A DNA stretch of 40,903 bases from JAFDWI01 sp964595905 (GCA_964595905.1 CAZQSU010000016.1:1-40903); one strand, 5' to 3'. Shown: positions 16,545 through 24,107, counted from the stretch's first letter. Made by a program: numbers and translations. The notes: generated from the letters alone by a model not told the origin.

Positions 16545-17102
16545 TCACGAAGTCTGGAAGTGTTCGACGAGGTTCTTGCAGAAGGCCGGGAGATCGTCGG
16601 GTTTGCGACTCGAGATGATCACGTTCGGGTCCGACTCGTCGACGACAACCTCCTCGTCGACCCAGTCGGCTCCCGCATTGACCAGGTCGTCGCGCAGGCT
16701 GGGCCACGACGTCAGCCGACGCCCCTCGACCAACCCGGCGCTCACCAGTGTCCACGGTCCATGGCAGATGACGCCGATGGGTGTGCCGGCTTCGGCGGTG
16801 GCGCGCACGAAGTCCACCACGGGCTCATCGGTGCGGAGCCGGTCCGGATTGGCGACGCCACCGGGAAGCACCAGCGCGCGGTAGTCGTCAGCGTGCGCGT
16901 GCGACACGCTGTTGTCGACCGGGAAGGTCGTACTCGGTGTCAGATGGTCGAAGCCCTGGATCGTGCCCGAGTCGATCGAGAGGAGCGTGGGGACGGCGCC
17001 GGCCTCCACCAGCGCCGTCCAGGGTTCGCTCATCTCGACCGCTTCGACACCGTCGGTCGCGATGAACGCGATCCGCATGCCGTCGAGTGGTTGCGAGGTC
17101 AT
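16545..17102 (-). CDS. DJ-1/PfpI family protein (class I glutamine amidotransferase-like; deglycase/protease-like)
   Basis: A 185-residue DJ-1/PfpI superfamily protein. The nucleophile elbow VICHGPWTL places Cys in the expected position after GTPIG, followed by His; RIAFIATDGVEAVEMSEPWT gives the first strand and the conserved Glu; ALVLPGGVANPDRLR is the loop beside the active site. Relatives such as YhbO/PfpI protect against carbonyl, oxidative and heat stress; whether they act as deglycases or proteases is debated. It starts 4 bases after the stop of the membrane gene upstream, with AGGTGA as ribosome site, so both are driven by the SigF-type promoter at 17773. Confidence 0.88.
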   Translation of the reverse strand: MTSQPLDGMRIAFIATDGVEAVEMSEPWTALVEAGAVPTLLSIDSGTIQGFDHLTPSTTFPVDNSVSHAHADDYRALVLPGGVANPDRLRTDEPVVDFVRATAEAGTPIGVICHGPWTLVSAGLVEGRRLTSWPSLRDDLVNAGADWVDEEVVVDESDPNVIISSRKPDDLPAFCKNLVEHFQTS

Positions 17103-17106
17103 CGAC

Positions 17107-17712
17107 TCACCTTTCGCCGGCGGGGCCGGAGGTGGGGACGCTCGTGCGGCGACCGGTCACCGTGCGCACCCGGGCGTTGGGGACGGCGTGGCCGGCCGGG
17201 CGACGCCGTGGCGCCGAGCGCCGCGGGACCGCCAACGGAGAGCGTGCGCGGTCTTCCGCCTCGACGTCACGGACCGATTCGACCGAGCTCCGTCCGGCCG
17301 AGAATGCGCCGATCAGCGCGATCAACAGACCCGAGAGCAGGAAGTAACCCAACATCTCGAGCACTTGCCGGTCGGCGGAGCCGTACGCCGCGCCAGACGC
17401 GGGAAAGCCGTCGTTCCACACCCGGCTCACCTGGGGTGCGACGACGATCCAGCCACCGGCCACGGCGGCGAGTACGCCGGCGGATCCGATGCTCATGCGT
17501 CGGAACGTGCCGAGCATGACGAGACCGGCCAGGATGGCGGCCGCGCCGGGGAGCACGTTCAACCAGAGCCATCCGGTCTGCCAGTTCCAGGCATCGGTCG
17601 AACCGATCGAGTAGTCGAAGAGCGGACCGACGAACGGAATGATCGCCACCCAGGCACCGAGGAGAACGAGCAGGATGCCACTGGGGACACCACGCAATGC
17701 GGAGATCTTCAT
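17107..17712 (-). CDS. Four-helix membrane protein with basic C-terminal tail, stress-operon member
   Basis: A 201-residue protein of no family I can name. Hydrophobic helices lie at about 12-32, 50-68, 75-93 and 118-139, and Trp-rich loops (DAWNWQTGWLWLN) join the first pair. The tail from about 150 is polar and strongly basic (PRRSAPRRRPAGH) and probably cytosolic. The ATG has GGAGG 7 bases upstream. It is the first gene of an operon with the DJ-1/PfpI protein, four bases apart, and one of the best SigF-type promoter motifs lies directly upstream. It resembles small actinobacterial membrane proteins of the SPW type, but the match is weak. Confidence 0.72.
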   Translation of the reverse strand: MKISALRGVPSGILLVLLGAWVAIIPFVGPLFDYSIGSTDAWNWQTGWLWLNVLPGAAAILAGLVMLGTFRRMSIGSAGVLAAVAGGWIVVAPQVSRVWNDGFPASGAAYGSADRQVLEMLGYFLLSGLLIALIGAFSAGRSSVESVRDVEAEDRARSPLAVPRRSAPRRRPAGHAVPNARVRTVTGRRTSVPTSGPAGER

Positions 17713-17747
17713 GATCTACCTCCTTGGGATTTGGGGATACCCGAGGG

Positions 17748-17773
17748 CTTCCCCGTGTGGAGAGAAGCCAAAC
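17748..17773 (-). promoter_or_regulatory. SigF-type promoter of the membrane protein-PfpI operon
   Basis: GTTT (17773-17770), 16 bases, then GGGAAG (17753-17748), 35 bases before the ATG at 17712. It reads GTTTGG ... GGGGAAG, the same as the promoter of the sigma gene itself. Confidence 0.65.
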
Positions 17774-17780
17774 GCTCACT

Positions 17781-18893
17781 TCAGCGGACGCGGAATGCCT
17801 GCGCATCCGGGGCGCGGAAGGTGTAGCCGTTGCCGGGTCGGGAATCGTCCGGCGTGACGACCCCGCCGGAGGGTGAGCGCGCGCCGTCGAGGAGCATCGA
17901 CTCGATCCGCACGTGATCGTGGAACCATTCGAGATGCCGCGTGTTCACCGTCGCGCTCGCCACGTGGGCGTGCGCGTGCGGGCTGCAGTGGCCCGAGATC
18001 TCCAGACCGTGGGCGGCCGCCACCGTCGCCGCCTGCCGCCACCCGGTGATGCCGCCGCAGCGGGTCACGTCGGCCTGGAGGCAGTCCACCGAACCGTGCG
18101 AGCACAGACGCCGCAACGCCCACAGGTCCCAGCCGTACTCGCCGGCCGCAACGTCCGCGCGGACCGTCTCGCGCACGGTGCGCAGGCCGTCGAGATCGTC
18201 GGAGGTCACGGGTTCCTCGTACCAGACGACGTGCGCGTCGGCGGCCCGGTGCATCACCCGGATGGCCTGGGCGACTCCATAGGCTCCGTTCGCATCGACG
18301 AAGAGCTCCCGATCGTCGCCGATGCGCGCCCGGGCCTGGCGGATCCGGGCGAGATCCCGGTCGACGCGGTGGCCGCGGTCCTCGCCGATCTTGATCTTCA
18401 CCCGGGGGATCTGTTCTTCGTCGACCCAGTGGGAGAGTTGCGCATCGAGTCGGTGTTCGTCGTAGGTCGTGAAGCCGCCGCTGCCGTAGACGGCGACCTC
18501 GTCGTGGACCTGGCCGAGGAGCCGGTGCAACGGCTGCTCCGACAGGCGGGCGAGCAGATCCCACAACGCCAGGTCGATCGCGGAGATCGCGCAGGCGGCA
18601 ATGCCGGCCCGGCCCTGGTTGCGCACCGCCCGACAGGCGGCCTCGTACGTGCCCGAGATGTCGCGGACGTCGCGGCCGACGGCGACGTCGGCCAGCGTGT
18701 CGTCGACCACGTCGGCTGCCGCTGCCGCCGCGTAGGTCCACCCGAGACCGTGGCGGCCCTCCGCGCTCACGTCGACCACCACCATGGTGGTGTGGTCCCA
18801 CGCCAGGGTGCCGTCCGCCTCGGGGCCGTCGGTCGGGATACGGAACACCGAGGTCGAGATCTTCCGGATCGGCGCGTCGACTCCTCGTGGCAT
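17781..18893 (-). CDS. Enolase-superfamily enzyme (mandelate racemase/muconate lactonizing group)
   Basis: A 370-residue enzyme with the N-terminal capping domain (about 8-130) and the TIM barrel. The KxK motif is in VKIKIGED (about 190-197), the metal ligands are D in FVDANGAY, E in WYEEPV and E in AAGEYGWD, and LEISGHCSPHAHAHV near the C-terminus holds the catalytic-side histidines. It should abstract a proton alpha to a carboxylate, most likely as a sugar-acid dehydratase, but the substrate is unknown and no sugar-transport or catabolic genes lie nearby. The SigF-type promoter is only 11 bases upstream of the ATG, so the mRNA would be nearly leaderless. Confidence 0.85.
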   Translation of the reverse strand: MPRGVDAPIRKISTSVFRIPTDGPEADGTLAWDHTTMVVVDVSAEGRHGLGWTYAAAAAADVVDDTLADVAVGRDVRDISGTYEAACRAVRNQGRAGIAACAISAIDLALWDLLARLSEQPLHRLLGQVHDEVAVYGSGGFTTYDEHRLDAQLSHWVDEEQIPRVKIKIGEDRGHRVDRDLARIRQARARIGDDRELFVDANGAYGVAQAIRVMHRAADAHVVWYEEPVTSDDLDGLRTVRETVRADVAAGEYGWDLWALRRLCSHGSVDCLQADVTRCGGITGWRQAATVAAAHGLEISGHCSPHAHAHVASATVNTRHLEWFHDHVRIESMLLDGARSPSGGVVTPDDSRPGNGYTFRAPDAQAFRVR

Positions 18894-18904
18894 CGCGACG
18901 CCGA

Positions 18905-18930
18905 CTTCCCGGTCGGCGTCCGCCCGAAAC
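18905..18930 (-). promoter_or_regulatory. SigF-type promoter of the enolase-superfamily gene
   Basis: GTTT (18930-18927), 16 bases, GGGAAG (18910-18905), 11 bases before the ATG. The -10 half lies within a 9-bp inverted repeat GACGCCGAC/GTCGGCGTC (18897-18905 and 18912-18920), which could be an operator or simply a hairpin at the 5' end. Confidence 0.5.
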
Positions 18931-18948
18931 GCCTGAAACGCCCGAAAC
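18922..18948. repeat. Three tandem 9-bp repeats
   Basis: GCCCGAAAC, GCCTGAAAC and GCCCGAAAC follow one another without gaps. On the minus strand each contains GTTT, the -35 half of the SigF-type motif; only the copy nearest the enolase-superfamily gene has GGGAAG at the right spacing. Confidence 0.8.
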
Positions 18949-18961
18949 GCGAGCCTGGTCC

Positions 18962-18987
18962 GATTGCGCGCGCCGTCGGTGGGGAAG
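18962..18987 (+). promoter_or_regulatory. SigF-type promoter (GATT variant) of the Rho_N protein gene
   Basis: GATT (18962-18965), 16 bases, GGGAAG (18982-18987), 35 bases before the ATG at 19023. TGGGGAAG is identical to that of the sigma-gene promoter. It is divergent from the enolase-superfamily promoter, the two -35 elements being 31 bases apart. Confidence 0.55.
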
Positions 18988-19022
18988 TGTCACCGGAGCA
19001 CCGATTCCACCAAGGAGGCACC

Positions 19023-19292
19023 ATGCCCGGCAAGAGCCACGGTCCTGCCATCAAGGATCCGGACCAGTACGACGCCCTCCGCGACGAGGGCATGAGCAAG
19101 GAGAAGGCCGCGCGCATCTCCAACGAGTCCGCCAGGGAAGGCCGTTCCAAGGTCGGACGACGCGGCGGCAAGGGCGGTCCGTACGAGGAGCGCACCAAGG
19201 ACGACCTGCTGGAGGAGGCCCGCGACATCGGCATCGACGGCCGTTCCAAGATGAACAAGTCCGAACTGATCGACGCGCTGCGCAATCACTGA
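19023..19292 (+). CDS. Small basic protein with Rho N-terminal (SAP-like) domain
   Basis: An 89-residue, highly charged protein. The C-terminal 40 residues (ERTKDDLLEEARDIGIDG, then SKMNKSELIDALRNH) are a Rho_N/SAP-like nucleic-acid-binding domain; the N-terminal half MPGKSHGPAIKDPDQYDALR, then GMSKEKAARISN, is a conserved actinobacterial extension with the Lys/Arg/Gly-rich stretch SKVGRRGGKGGP. It has no helicase domain and is not the termination factor Rho. A DNA- or RNA-binding stress protein is inferred. AAGGAGG lies 4 bases before the ATG. A much longer in-frame reading from the left is an artefact of the GC-rich enolase-superfamily gene opposite. Confidence 0.85.
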   Translation: MPGKSHGPAIKDPDQYDALRDEGMSKEKAARISNESAREGRSKVGRRGGKGGPYEERTKDDLLEEARDIGIDGRSKMNKSELIDALRNH

Positions 19293-19337
19293 CGAGCGAC
19301 GTCTTTGCCAGAGCGCCGCGGCCTGTGCCGTTCGGGT

Positions 19338-20294
19338 TCAGGCGCCCAGCGCCGACTGCAGTTCGTCGCTCCAGAACCGCAGGAAGCCGTCCTGGTCGTC
19401 GCCGACCTGGTGGAAGTACACGTGGTCGTAACCGGCATCCTCGGCGGCACGGGCCGCGTCGACATACCGCGCCGGGTCGGGACCGGCGGGCACTTCTTCG
19501 ACCTCCGCGTGGGCGCGGGCCAGGTCGGCGAGTTGTTCGAAATGGATCCACGTGGGCAGGTCCTGGCTGAGTTGCCCGGGCATGCCGCCGTTGGGCCAGC
19601 CATCGCGGATGGTCTCGCGTGCCCGGGACTCGTCGGAGTCCCAGCACACGGTGATCTGGCTGTGGCGAGGCCCCTGACCGCCGGCTTCCTCGAATCCCTC
19701 GACGGCATCAGGGTCACCCGAGGTTCCCCAGAGCCCGTCGCCCATGTGGCCGGCCATCTTGGCCGCTCGTGGCCCGAAAGCGGAGACGACGATCGGCAAC
19801 GCGTCGGTCGGGGGGTCGAACAGACGCGCGTTCTCCACGGTCACGTACGTGCCGTGGTGATCGACGGTCTCGCCGGTGAACAGGTGCCGGATCACCACGA
19901 TCGCCTCCCGGAGCATGTCGAGCCGGACCGGCGCCGGTGGCCACCGTTCGCCGGTGATGTGTTCGTTCAACGCCTCACCGGTGCCGAGGCCGAGCGTGAA
20001 GCGACCTTCGGCCAACAACGACGTGGTCGCCGCCGCGTGGGCCACGACCGCGGGATGGATGCGGACGATGGGGCAGGTCACGCCCACGGCGAGTCCGAGG
20101 TCGTGCGTGCGGGCCGCCACCGCGCCCAACACCGACCAGACGAAAGGACTATGGCCCTGCGTGCCGATCCAGGGGTGGTAGTGATCCGATGCCGACACGA
20201 ACGAGAAGCCCGCGTCCTCGGCCTTCACGGCCTGGTCGACCAGGTTGCCAGGGGCGTGCTCCTCGCCGGACAGCGTGTAGCCGAACGACGTCAT
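19338..20294 (-). CDS. LLM-class F420-dependent oxidoreductase
   Basis: A 318-residue TIM-barrel enzyme of the luciferase-like family, closest in pattern to the F420-dependent TIGR03557 group related to Fgd. Recognisable segments: FGYTLSGEEHAPGNLVDQAV at the N-terminus, AGFSFVSASDHYHPWIG (about 28-44), GVTCPIVRIHPAVVAHAAAT, GRFTLGLGTGEALNEHI and VSAFGPRAAKMAGHMGDG. It should use reduced or oxidised deazaflavin F420 for hydride transfer; the substrate is unknown. A SigF-type motif lies upstream. Its 3' end faces the Rho_N gene, 45 bases away, without an obvious terminator. Confidence 0.88.
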   Translation of the reverse strand: MTSFGYTLSGEEHAPGNLVDQAVKAEDAGFSFVSASDHYHPWIGTQGHSPFVWSVLGAVAARTHDLGLAVGVTCPIVRIHPAVVAHAAATTSLLAEGRFTLGLGTGEALNEHITGERWPPAPVRLDMLREAIVVIRHLFTGETVDHHGTYVTVENARLFDPPTDALPIVVSAFGPRAAKMAGHMGDGLWGTSGDPDAVEGFEEAGGQGPRHSQITVCWDSDESRARETIRDGWPNGGMPGQLSQDLPTWIHFEQLADLARAHAEVEEVPAGPDPARYVDAARAAEDAGYDHVYFHQVGDDQDGFLRFWSDELQSALGA

Positions 20295-20356
20295 CGCTCG
20301 ACGCCGCGATCAGTCGCGCCCTGGCCGGGTGTGTCGTTGTGATCCATGACCGGCCA

Positions 20357-20381
20357 CTGCCCTGGCCGCACGCCGCCAAAC
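20357..20381 (-). promoter_or_regulatory. SigF-type promoter of the F420 oxidoreductase gene
   Basis: GTTT (20381-20378), 15 bases, GGGCAG (20362-20357), 62 bases before the ATG at 20294. It reads GTTTGG, as before the sigma gene. Confidence 0.5.
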
Positions 20382-20420
20382 GGCCTCGGCGGGCCCGGAA
20401 CCGAGGCCACTGCGGGCATC

Positions 20421-20678
20421 TCACGCCCCGAAGGCGTCGCCGAGCTGTTCGACGACCGGCCCGTAGCCCCACGACCGCAGCCGTCGGTGGGCGGGGGATC
20501 CGGACACGGGCGGACGGCGAACCTGGACCCTGGCCCGGCCACCGGAGACGGGCGTGCGATCCACGAAGCGATGCACCGCGGCCTGGATCGTCCGCCGCAG
20601 TTCGTCGACCGAGAGCGATTCGACATTTCTCGTTCGAAGGCGGGCCGATCCGGTGAGTGGCTCAGCCATGAAGACCAT
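20421..20678 (-). CDS. Small basic protein of unknown function (85 residues)
   Basis: MVFMAEPLTGSARLRTRN, then SLSVDELRRTIQAAVHRFVD is an amphipathic helix, followed by an Arg/Pro/Gly-rich segment and the C-terminus YGPVVEQLGDAFGA. No family is recognised. The case for a real gene is the strong GGAGGAA ribosome site 4 bases before ATG 20678 and a position between the divergent F420 oxidoreductase and DUF421 units. The opposite strand also has open frames, so this remains uncertain. No promoter could be assigned. Confidence 0.4.
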   Translation of the reverse strand: MVFMAEPLTGSARLRTRNVESLSVDELRRTIQAAVHRFVDRTPVSGGRARVQVRRPPVSGSPAHRRLRSWGYGPVVEQLGDAFGA

Positions 20679-20745
20679 CGTTCCTCCAGGGGTGTTCCGA
20701 CCCCGCTCCGACACGTTGCTGCTCTGTGAGCACATCCTCTTTGCG

Positions 20746-20771
20746 GTTTGTCGACCGATCGGGGCGGGTAG
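20746..20771 (+). promoter_or_regulatory. SigF-type promoter of the DUF421 pair
   Basis: GTTT (20746-20749), 16 bases, GGGTAG (20766-20771). This is the copy closest to the published GGGTA form. It lies 121 bases before the ATG at 20893, so the mRNA would have a leader of over 100 bases. The rest of the 214-base gap 20679-20892 shows nothing else. Confidence 0.5.
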
Positions 20772-20892
20772 CAGTCGCCTCGAAGTCGGTCGCCCACCGA
20801 ACGTGAGGGCCGAACCCGAAGGCGAGGAGTCCCGATGCAGCGGAGAGTCGACGATGGGGTGACCAGAGCAGCGCCGGGCCGCTGATGGAGCG

Positions 20893-21414
20893 ATGGACCA
20901 CCCCCGTGACACACTGTCCACGATCGTCGACGACGAGCAGCGGGAACACCGCAGCCGTCGCATCCGCGCCGCGGTACTGGGCGTGCTCTTCCTCGTCGTC
21001 CTGGCGGGTCTGGCCGGCGAGCTCGGTGTGCGTTCGGCTCACGCCACCACCCGCGGCCCGGACGGCCTGTCGCTCGACGTCGAGTATCCGGCGGTCGCCC
21101 GACCCGGGCTGTCGGCCCCACTGTCGATCGAGATCCGTCGGCCCGGCGGCTTCGACGAGCCCATCGAGGTGTCGGTGCCCACGTCGTATCTCGAGGCGTT
21201 CGACGAGAACGGATTCGACCCCGATCCGGTGCAGTCGACCGTCGACGGCGAACGGACCCGGTGGGTCTACGGCCCGCCCGACGGTGACGTCCTGGTGGTC
21301 TGGTTCGATCATCGCCTCGAACCGGGCGTCCAATGGCGCCACGACGGCGACGTGAAGGTCACGACCGGATCGGCGTCCGCGCAGGTCGACTTCACGACCT
21401 GGGTCCTGCCGTGA
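20893..21414 (+). CDS. Single-pass membrane protein with extracytoplasmic beta-rich domain
   Basis: A 173-residue protein with a basic cytosolic N-terminus (REHRSRRIR), one transmembrane helix (about 25-44) and an exported domain of about 125 residues rich in predicted strands (LSIEIRRPGGFDEPIEVSVP, WFDHRLEPGVQWRHDGDV), reminiscent of an Ig-like fold. No family name is certain. GGAG lies just upstream of the ATG. It ends 15 bases before the DUF421 gene; the two probably form one operon and perhaps one membrane complex. A SigF-type promoter lies upstream. Confidence 0.72.
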   Translation: MDHPRDTLSTIVDDEQREHRSRRIRAAVLGVLFLVVLAGLAGELGVRSAHATTRGPDGLSLDVEYPAVARPGLSAPLSIEIRRPGGFDEPIEVSVPTSYLEAFDENGFDPDPVQSTVDGERTRWVYGPPDGDVLVVWFDHRLEPGVQWRHDGDVKVTTGSASAQVDFTTWVLP

Positions 21415-21429
21415 CGAGGAGGAACTGAC

Positions 21430-21927
21430 GTGGAGATCGTCGTCCGGGCTGCGGTCGTCTACTTCTTCCTGTGGTTGCTGTTGCGTGCCATGGGCAAACG
21501 CGAACTCGCCGAGGTGACGGCGTTCGAGCTCGTCGTCCTGGTCACCCTCGGCGACATCGTCCAGCAGGGCGTCACCCAGGAGGACATGTCGGTGACCGGT
21601 GCCGTGCTCGCGATCTCGACGTTCGGGCTGTTGGCGGTCGCCTCGTCGTTCGTCGCTCGTCGCTACCCCGCGTCACGTCGGGTGCTGAAGGGCCGACCGT
21701 CGGTCATCCTGCGTCACGGGCACCTCGTCGAGGGAACGATCCGGGCGTTGCGTCTGGCCGACGACGACATCGCCGAAGCGGCGCGCAAGCGCGGGCACCG
21801 CCATCTCGACGAGCTCGACTGGATCATCGTCGAGGACGACGGGAAGTTCTCGTTCATCGAAGCCCGGGGCGACTCCGGTGACACAGACGCCGGCGCCGAC
21901 GACGCCGAGGCGGGCATCGAGACCTGA
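21430..21927 (+). CDS. DUF421 (YetF-like) membrane protein
   Basis: A 165-residue YetF/DUF421 protein. The N-terminal membrane part has three helices (about 2-20, 28-46, 53-72) with the diagnostic LLLRAMGKRELAEVTAFEL and LVTLGDIVQQGVT; the cytosolic domain contains SRRVLKGRPSVILRHGHLV and IIVEDDGKFSFIEA. The tail is acidic. Family members are linked to general stress and sporulation in Bacillus (YetF, YkjA, SpoVA-like), but the biochemical role is unknown. The GTG start has GAGGAGG 6 bases upstream. It follows a single-pass membrane gene within the same unit. Confidence 0.85.
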   Translation: MEIVVRAAVVYFFLWLLLRAMGKRELAEVTAFELVVLVTLGDIVQQGVTQEDMSVTGAVLAISTFGLLAVASSFVARRYPASRRVLKGRPSVILRHGHLVEGTIRALRLADDDIAEAARKRGHRHLDELDWIIVEDDGKFSFIEARGDSGDTDAGADDAEAGIET

Positions 21928-21951
21928 CACCGCGGACGCTGCCGGGCGACT

Positions 21952-22962
21952 TCAGGACGTCAACAGTCTCAGGGCGGTGCGCTCGGCGCGGCTCAGGTGG
22001 CGGGTGCGGCGCGCGTGTCGCCAGGCGGCGTGCAGGCTGCCGTCGACGTAGGCCGATTCCACCCGCGGGTGGACAGAGGAATGGCGGCACACCGCCCGGG
22101 TGTTGCCGAGACGGGCCGCAGCGAGATCGATCGCCTCGAGCACCTCCGACGTGCCCCTGCCGTCGGCCGGGGAACCACCCGGCGCGAGCGCCTCGATCAC
22201 CGCGACCGTCGCGCCCCAGGTCCGGAAGTCCCGTGCGGTGCCGGTGGCGCCGAGGCGGTCGTTGACATCCGTCGCCGTGACCGGGTGGATCTCGTCGTCC
22301 TCGCAGTAGGAGAACAGCGTCGGACCGCCGAGGGCGCGACAGGCGCGGATGCCGGCGACGAGGGCGGGATCGCGGATCTCGAGTCGGCGTTCGCTTCCCG
22401 CCTTTCCCGTGTACCACAACGCCACCCCTCCGCGCACCGGGCGTACGTGCCGTCGCTCGAGCGTGGTGAGGCCGTGGCTGGGGGCGTCGCCGGTGGAGGG
22501 GCCGCCCACGCGCGCCAGGGTCGCGTCGAGCACCCCGATCACCAGTGCCGTGACGGCACGACGCGATCCGGGCACGTCGTCGAGGTCGAGCGCCACCTGC
22601 CGTCTGACGTCGGTCAGACCCGCTCCGAAGCCGGCCAGACGTGCGAACTTCTCGGCGGAGCGTTCGGCGTCCCAGCGGTCGTGGTAGCGGTACTGGCGAC
22701 GGCCGTCGGCGTCGAATCCGACCGCCTGGATGTGACCCGTGGGAGCCGAACAGATCCAGACGTCGGTCCAGGCGGGAGGGATCGCCAACGCATCGATGCG
22801 CGCGAGGTGACGCTTGGAGGTGAGGGTACGGCCCGTCTCGGTGCGGTAGCCGAACCCGGTTCCGTGGCGGACCCGGGCGATGCCCGGTTCGTCGGGATCG
22901 ACGTACACGAGTCCCGCCGCCGCGGCGGAGTCCTCGGGGTCGACGACGTCGGTCCGGGTCAC
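21952..22962 (-). CDS. DNA topoisomerase IB (poxvirus/bacterial type)
   Basis: A 336-residue type IB topoisomerase, which relaxes both positive and negative supercoils by a 3'-phosphotyrosyl intermediate. The active-site Tyr lies in RVESAYVDGSL near residue 306; RVRHGTGFGYRTETG and IPPAWTDVWIC are the N-terminal DNA clamp; YTGKAGSERRLEI holds the catalytic Lys region; DFRTWGATVAVIEAL is a family hallmark. The GTG start overlaps the stop of the di-iron oxidase-like gene upstream in GTGA, so translation is coupled and both depend on the promoter at 24089. It is an accessory enzyme in bacteria and often lies among stress or repair genes. Confidence 0.92.
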   Translation of the reverse strand: MTRTDVVDPEDSAAAAGLVYVDPDEPGIARVRHGTGFGYRTETGRTLTSKRHLARIDALAIPPAWTDVWICSAPTGHIQAVGFDADGRRQYRYHDRWDAERSAEKFARLAGFGAGLTDVRRQVALDLDDVPGSRRAVTALVIGVLDATLARVGGPSTGDAPSHGLTTLERRHVRPVRGGVALWYTGKAGSERRLEIRDPALVAGIRACRALGGPTLFSYCEDDEIHPVTATDVNDRLGATGTARDFRTWGATVAVIEALAPGGSPADGRGTSEVLEAIDLAAARLGNTRAVCRHSSVHPRVESAYVDGSLHAAWRHARRTRHLSRAERTALRLLTS

Positions 22963-24038
22963 CCGACCAGGTCCGCCGCGTCGCGGTACCGCTCGACCGG
23001 CGAGGGGACCCGGGTTCGCCCTGGGGCCGACAGCGAGGTGGAGCCGCAGCGCCAGTGGTCGAGCAGCCGTTCCGCGAAGCGGGCCTCGACAGCGCTGAGC
23101 GCCGCGGCACCGAAGACGACGTCGCCGGCGAGCGCCGGCTCGTCATCGAGGATACCCTCGACCATGCCGTTGAGCGCGAGCTCGCCATGGTGCACATCGG
23201 CCTCGACGTGGACGGCGTAGAAGCGCTCCAGACTCGGCGACGCACCGAGCGACCGGGCCGCGTGGAGATACCTGGTCATCGGCACGACCGAGGTCGTCTC
23301 GAACAGGGCGAGGTGACCGACGAGCGCGCCTCTGAGACGGCGGTGCAGCGCGAACAACTCGACGAGGTTGTCGGTGGCCAGGGTCGTCCCGGGGAGCTGG
23401 TCCACGTAGGCACCGAATCGGTCGTCGAGCCCCAGTTCACGCATCGCCGCGGCGAAGATCTCTGCATGCGCGGCCCCGGGTTCGCCGCCGCCGTATTCGT
23501 CCATCTGGATCTCGATCATCGCCGAGCGTCCGCGACCCCGGAGCCGTGGAATCCCGAACGTGTGCCCGTCGGCCTCCTTGAGTTGATAGGCCGACCGGTG
23601 GACCACGAACTCGCGCATCCGTTCGAGGGTCGGATCGGCCTCGAGGGTGGCCGACAGCGGCGGGCCACCCCGACGGGTGATCACCACGAGCGCCTCGAAG
23701 GGATCGTCCGGTAGTCGCTCGAGGGCGAACTCGGCACGGAGCGCGGTCTCGAAGGCATCCTCGAGCGTGCGGCGGAACGCCAGCACGTCCGGGTCCCACT
23801 CGGCGTCGTCACCCACGTCGACGAAGCCGTGGTGGTGCAGCTCGTAGCAGGTCCACAGCGCCAGGTGGAGATCGTCGTCGTGCAGCGCCCATGGGCCCGT
23901 CGGTGGTACGAACGTCGGCAGGTGCGGCGCGCCGGACAGTCGGTCGACGATCGCCGCCGAGAGCGGCCCACGGGGGCGTGGCAGCACCGGCGCGCCCGCA
24001 GGACCGCTACCGGTGAAGCGCACTTTGCCGATGGTCAT
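22959..24038 (-). CDS. Heme-oxygenase-like di-iron protein (iron-containing redox enzyme family)
   Basis: A 359-residue protein of the iron-containing redox enzyme family (heme-oxygenase-like di-iron oxidases). The likely metal-binding motifs are IEIQMDEYGGGEPGAAHAEI (about 190-209) and HVEADVHHGELALNGM (about 295-310), typical of the E...H/D...H pattern; LWTCYELHHHGF lies near residue 66. Characterised members oxidise or cleave lipid- or amino-acid-derived substrates with O2; the substrate here is unknown. It is the first gene of a two-gene operon with topoisomerase IB, and a strong SigF-type motif lies just upstream. A ribosome site GGAGG is 6 bases before the ATG. Confidence 0.8.
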   Translation of the reverse strand: MTIGKVRFTGSGPAGAPVLPRPRGPLSAAIVDRLSGAPHLPTFVPPTGPWALHDDDLHLALWTCYELHHHGFVDVGDDAEWDPDVLAFRRTLEDAFETALRAEFALERLPDDPFEALVVITRRGGPPLSATLEADPTLERMREFVVHRSAYQLKEADGHTFGIPRLRGRGRSAMIEIQMDEYGGGEPGAAHAEIFAAAMRELGLDDRFGAYVDQLPGTTLATDNLVELFALHRRLRGALVGHLALFETTSVVPMTRYLHAARSLGASPSLERFYAVHVEADVHHGELALNGMVEGILDDEPALAGDVVFGAAALSAVEARFAERLLDHWRCGSTSLSAPGRTRVPSPVERYRDAADLVG

Positions 24039-24063
24039 GGGTTCACCTCCGGGTCGATGACGA

Positions 24064-24089
24064 CTTCCCGGAGGTGCGGCTGAGAAAAC
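24064..24089 (-). promoter_or_regulatory. SigF-type promoter of the di-iron protein-topoisomerase operon
   Basis: GTTT (24089-24086), 16 bases, GGGAAG (24069-24064), 25 bases before the ATG at 24038. Confidence 0.6.
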
Positions 24090-24107
24090 CGTTCGGCGCC
24101 GAAACCG

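Noticed and set aside
17913..19022. Long open frame running on the plus strand into the Rho_N gene
   Set aside because: It is the complement of the enolase-superfamily gene; only the last 89 codons, after a GGAGG site, form a protein with a domain.
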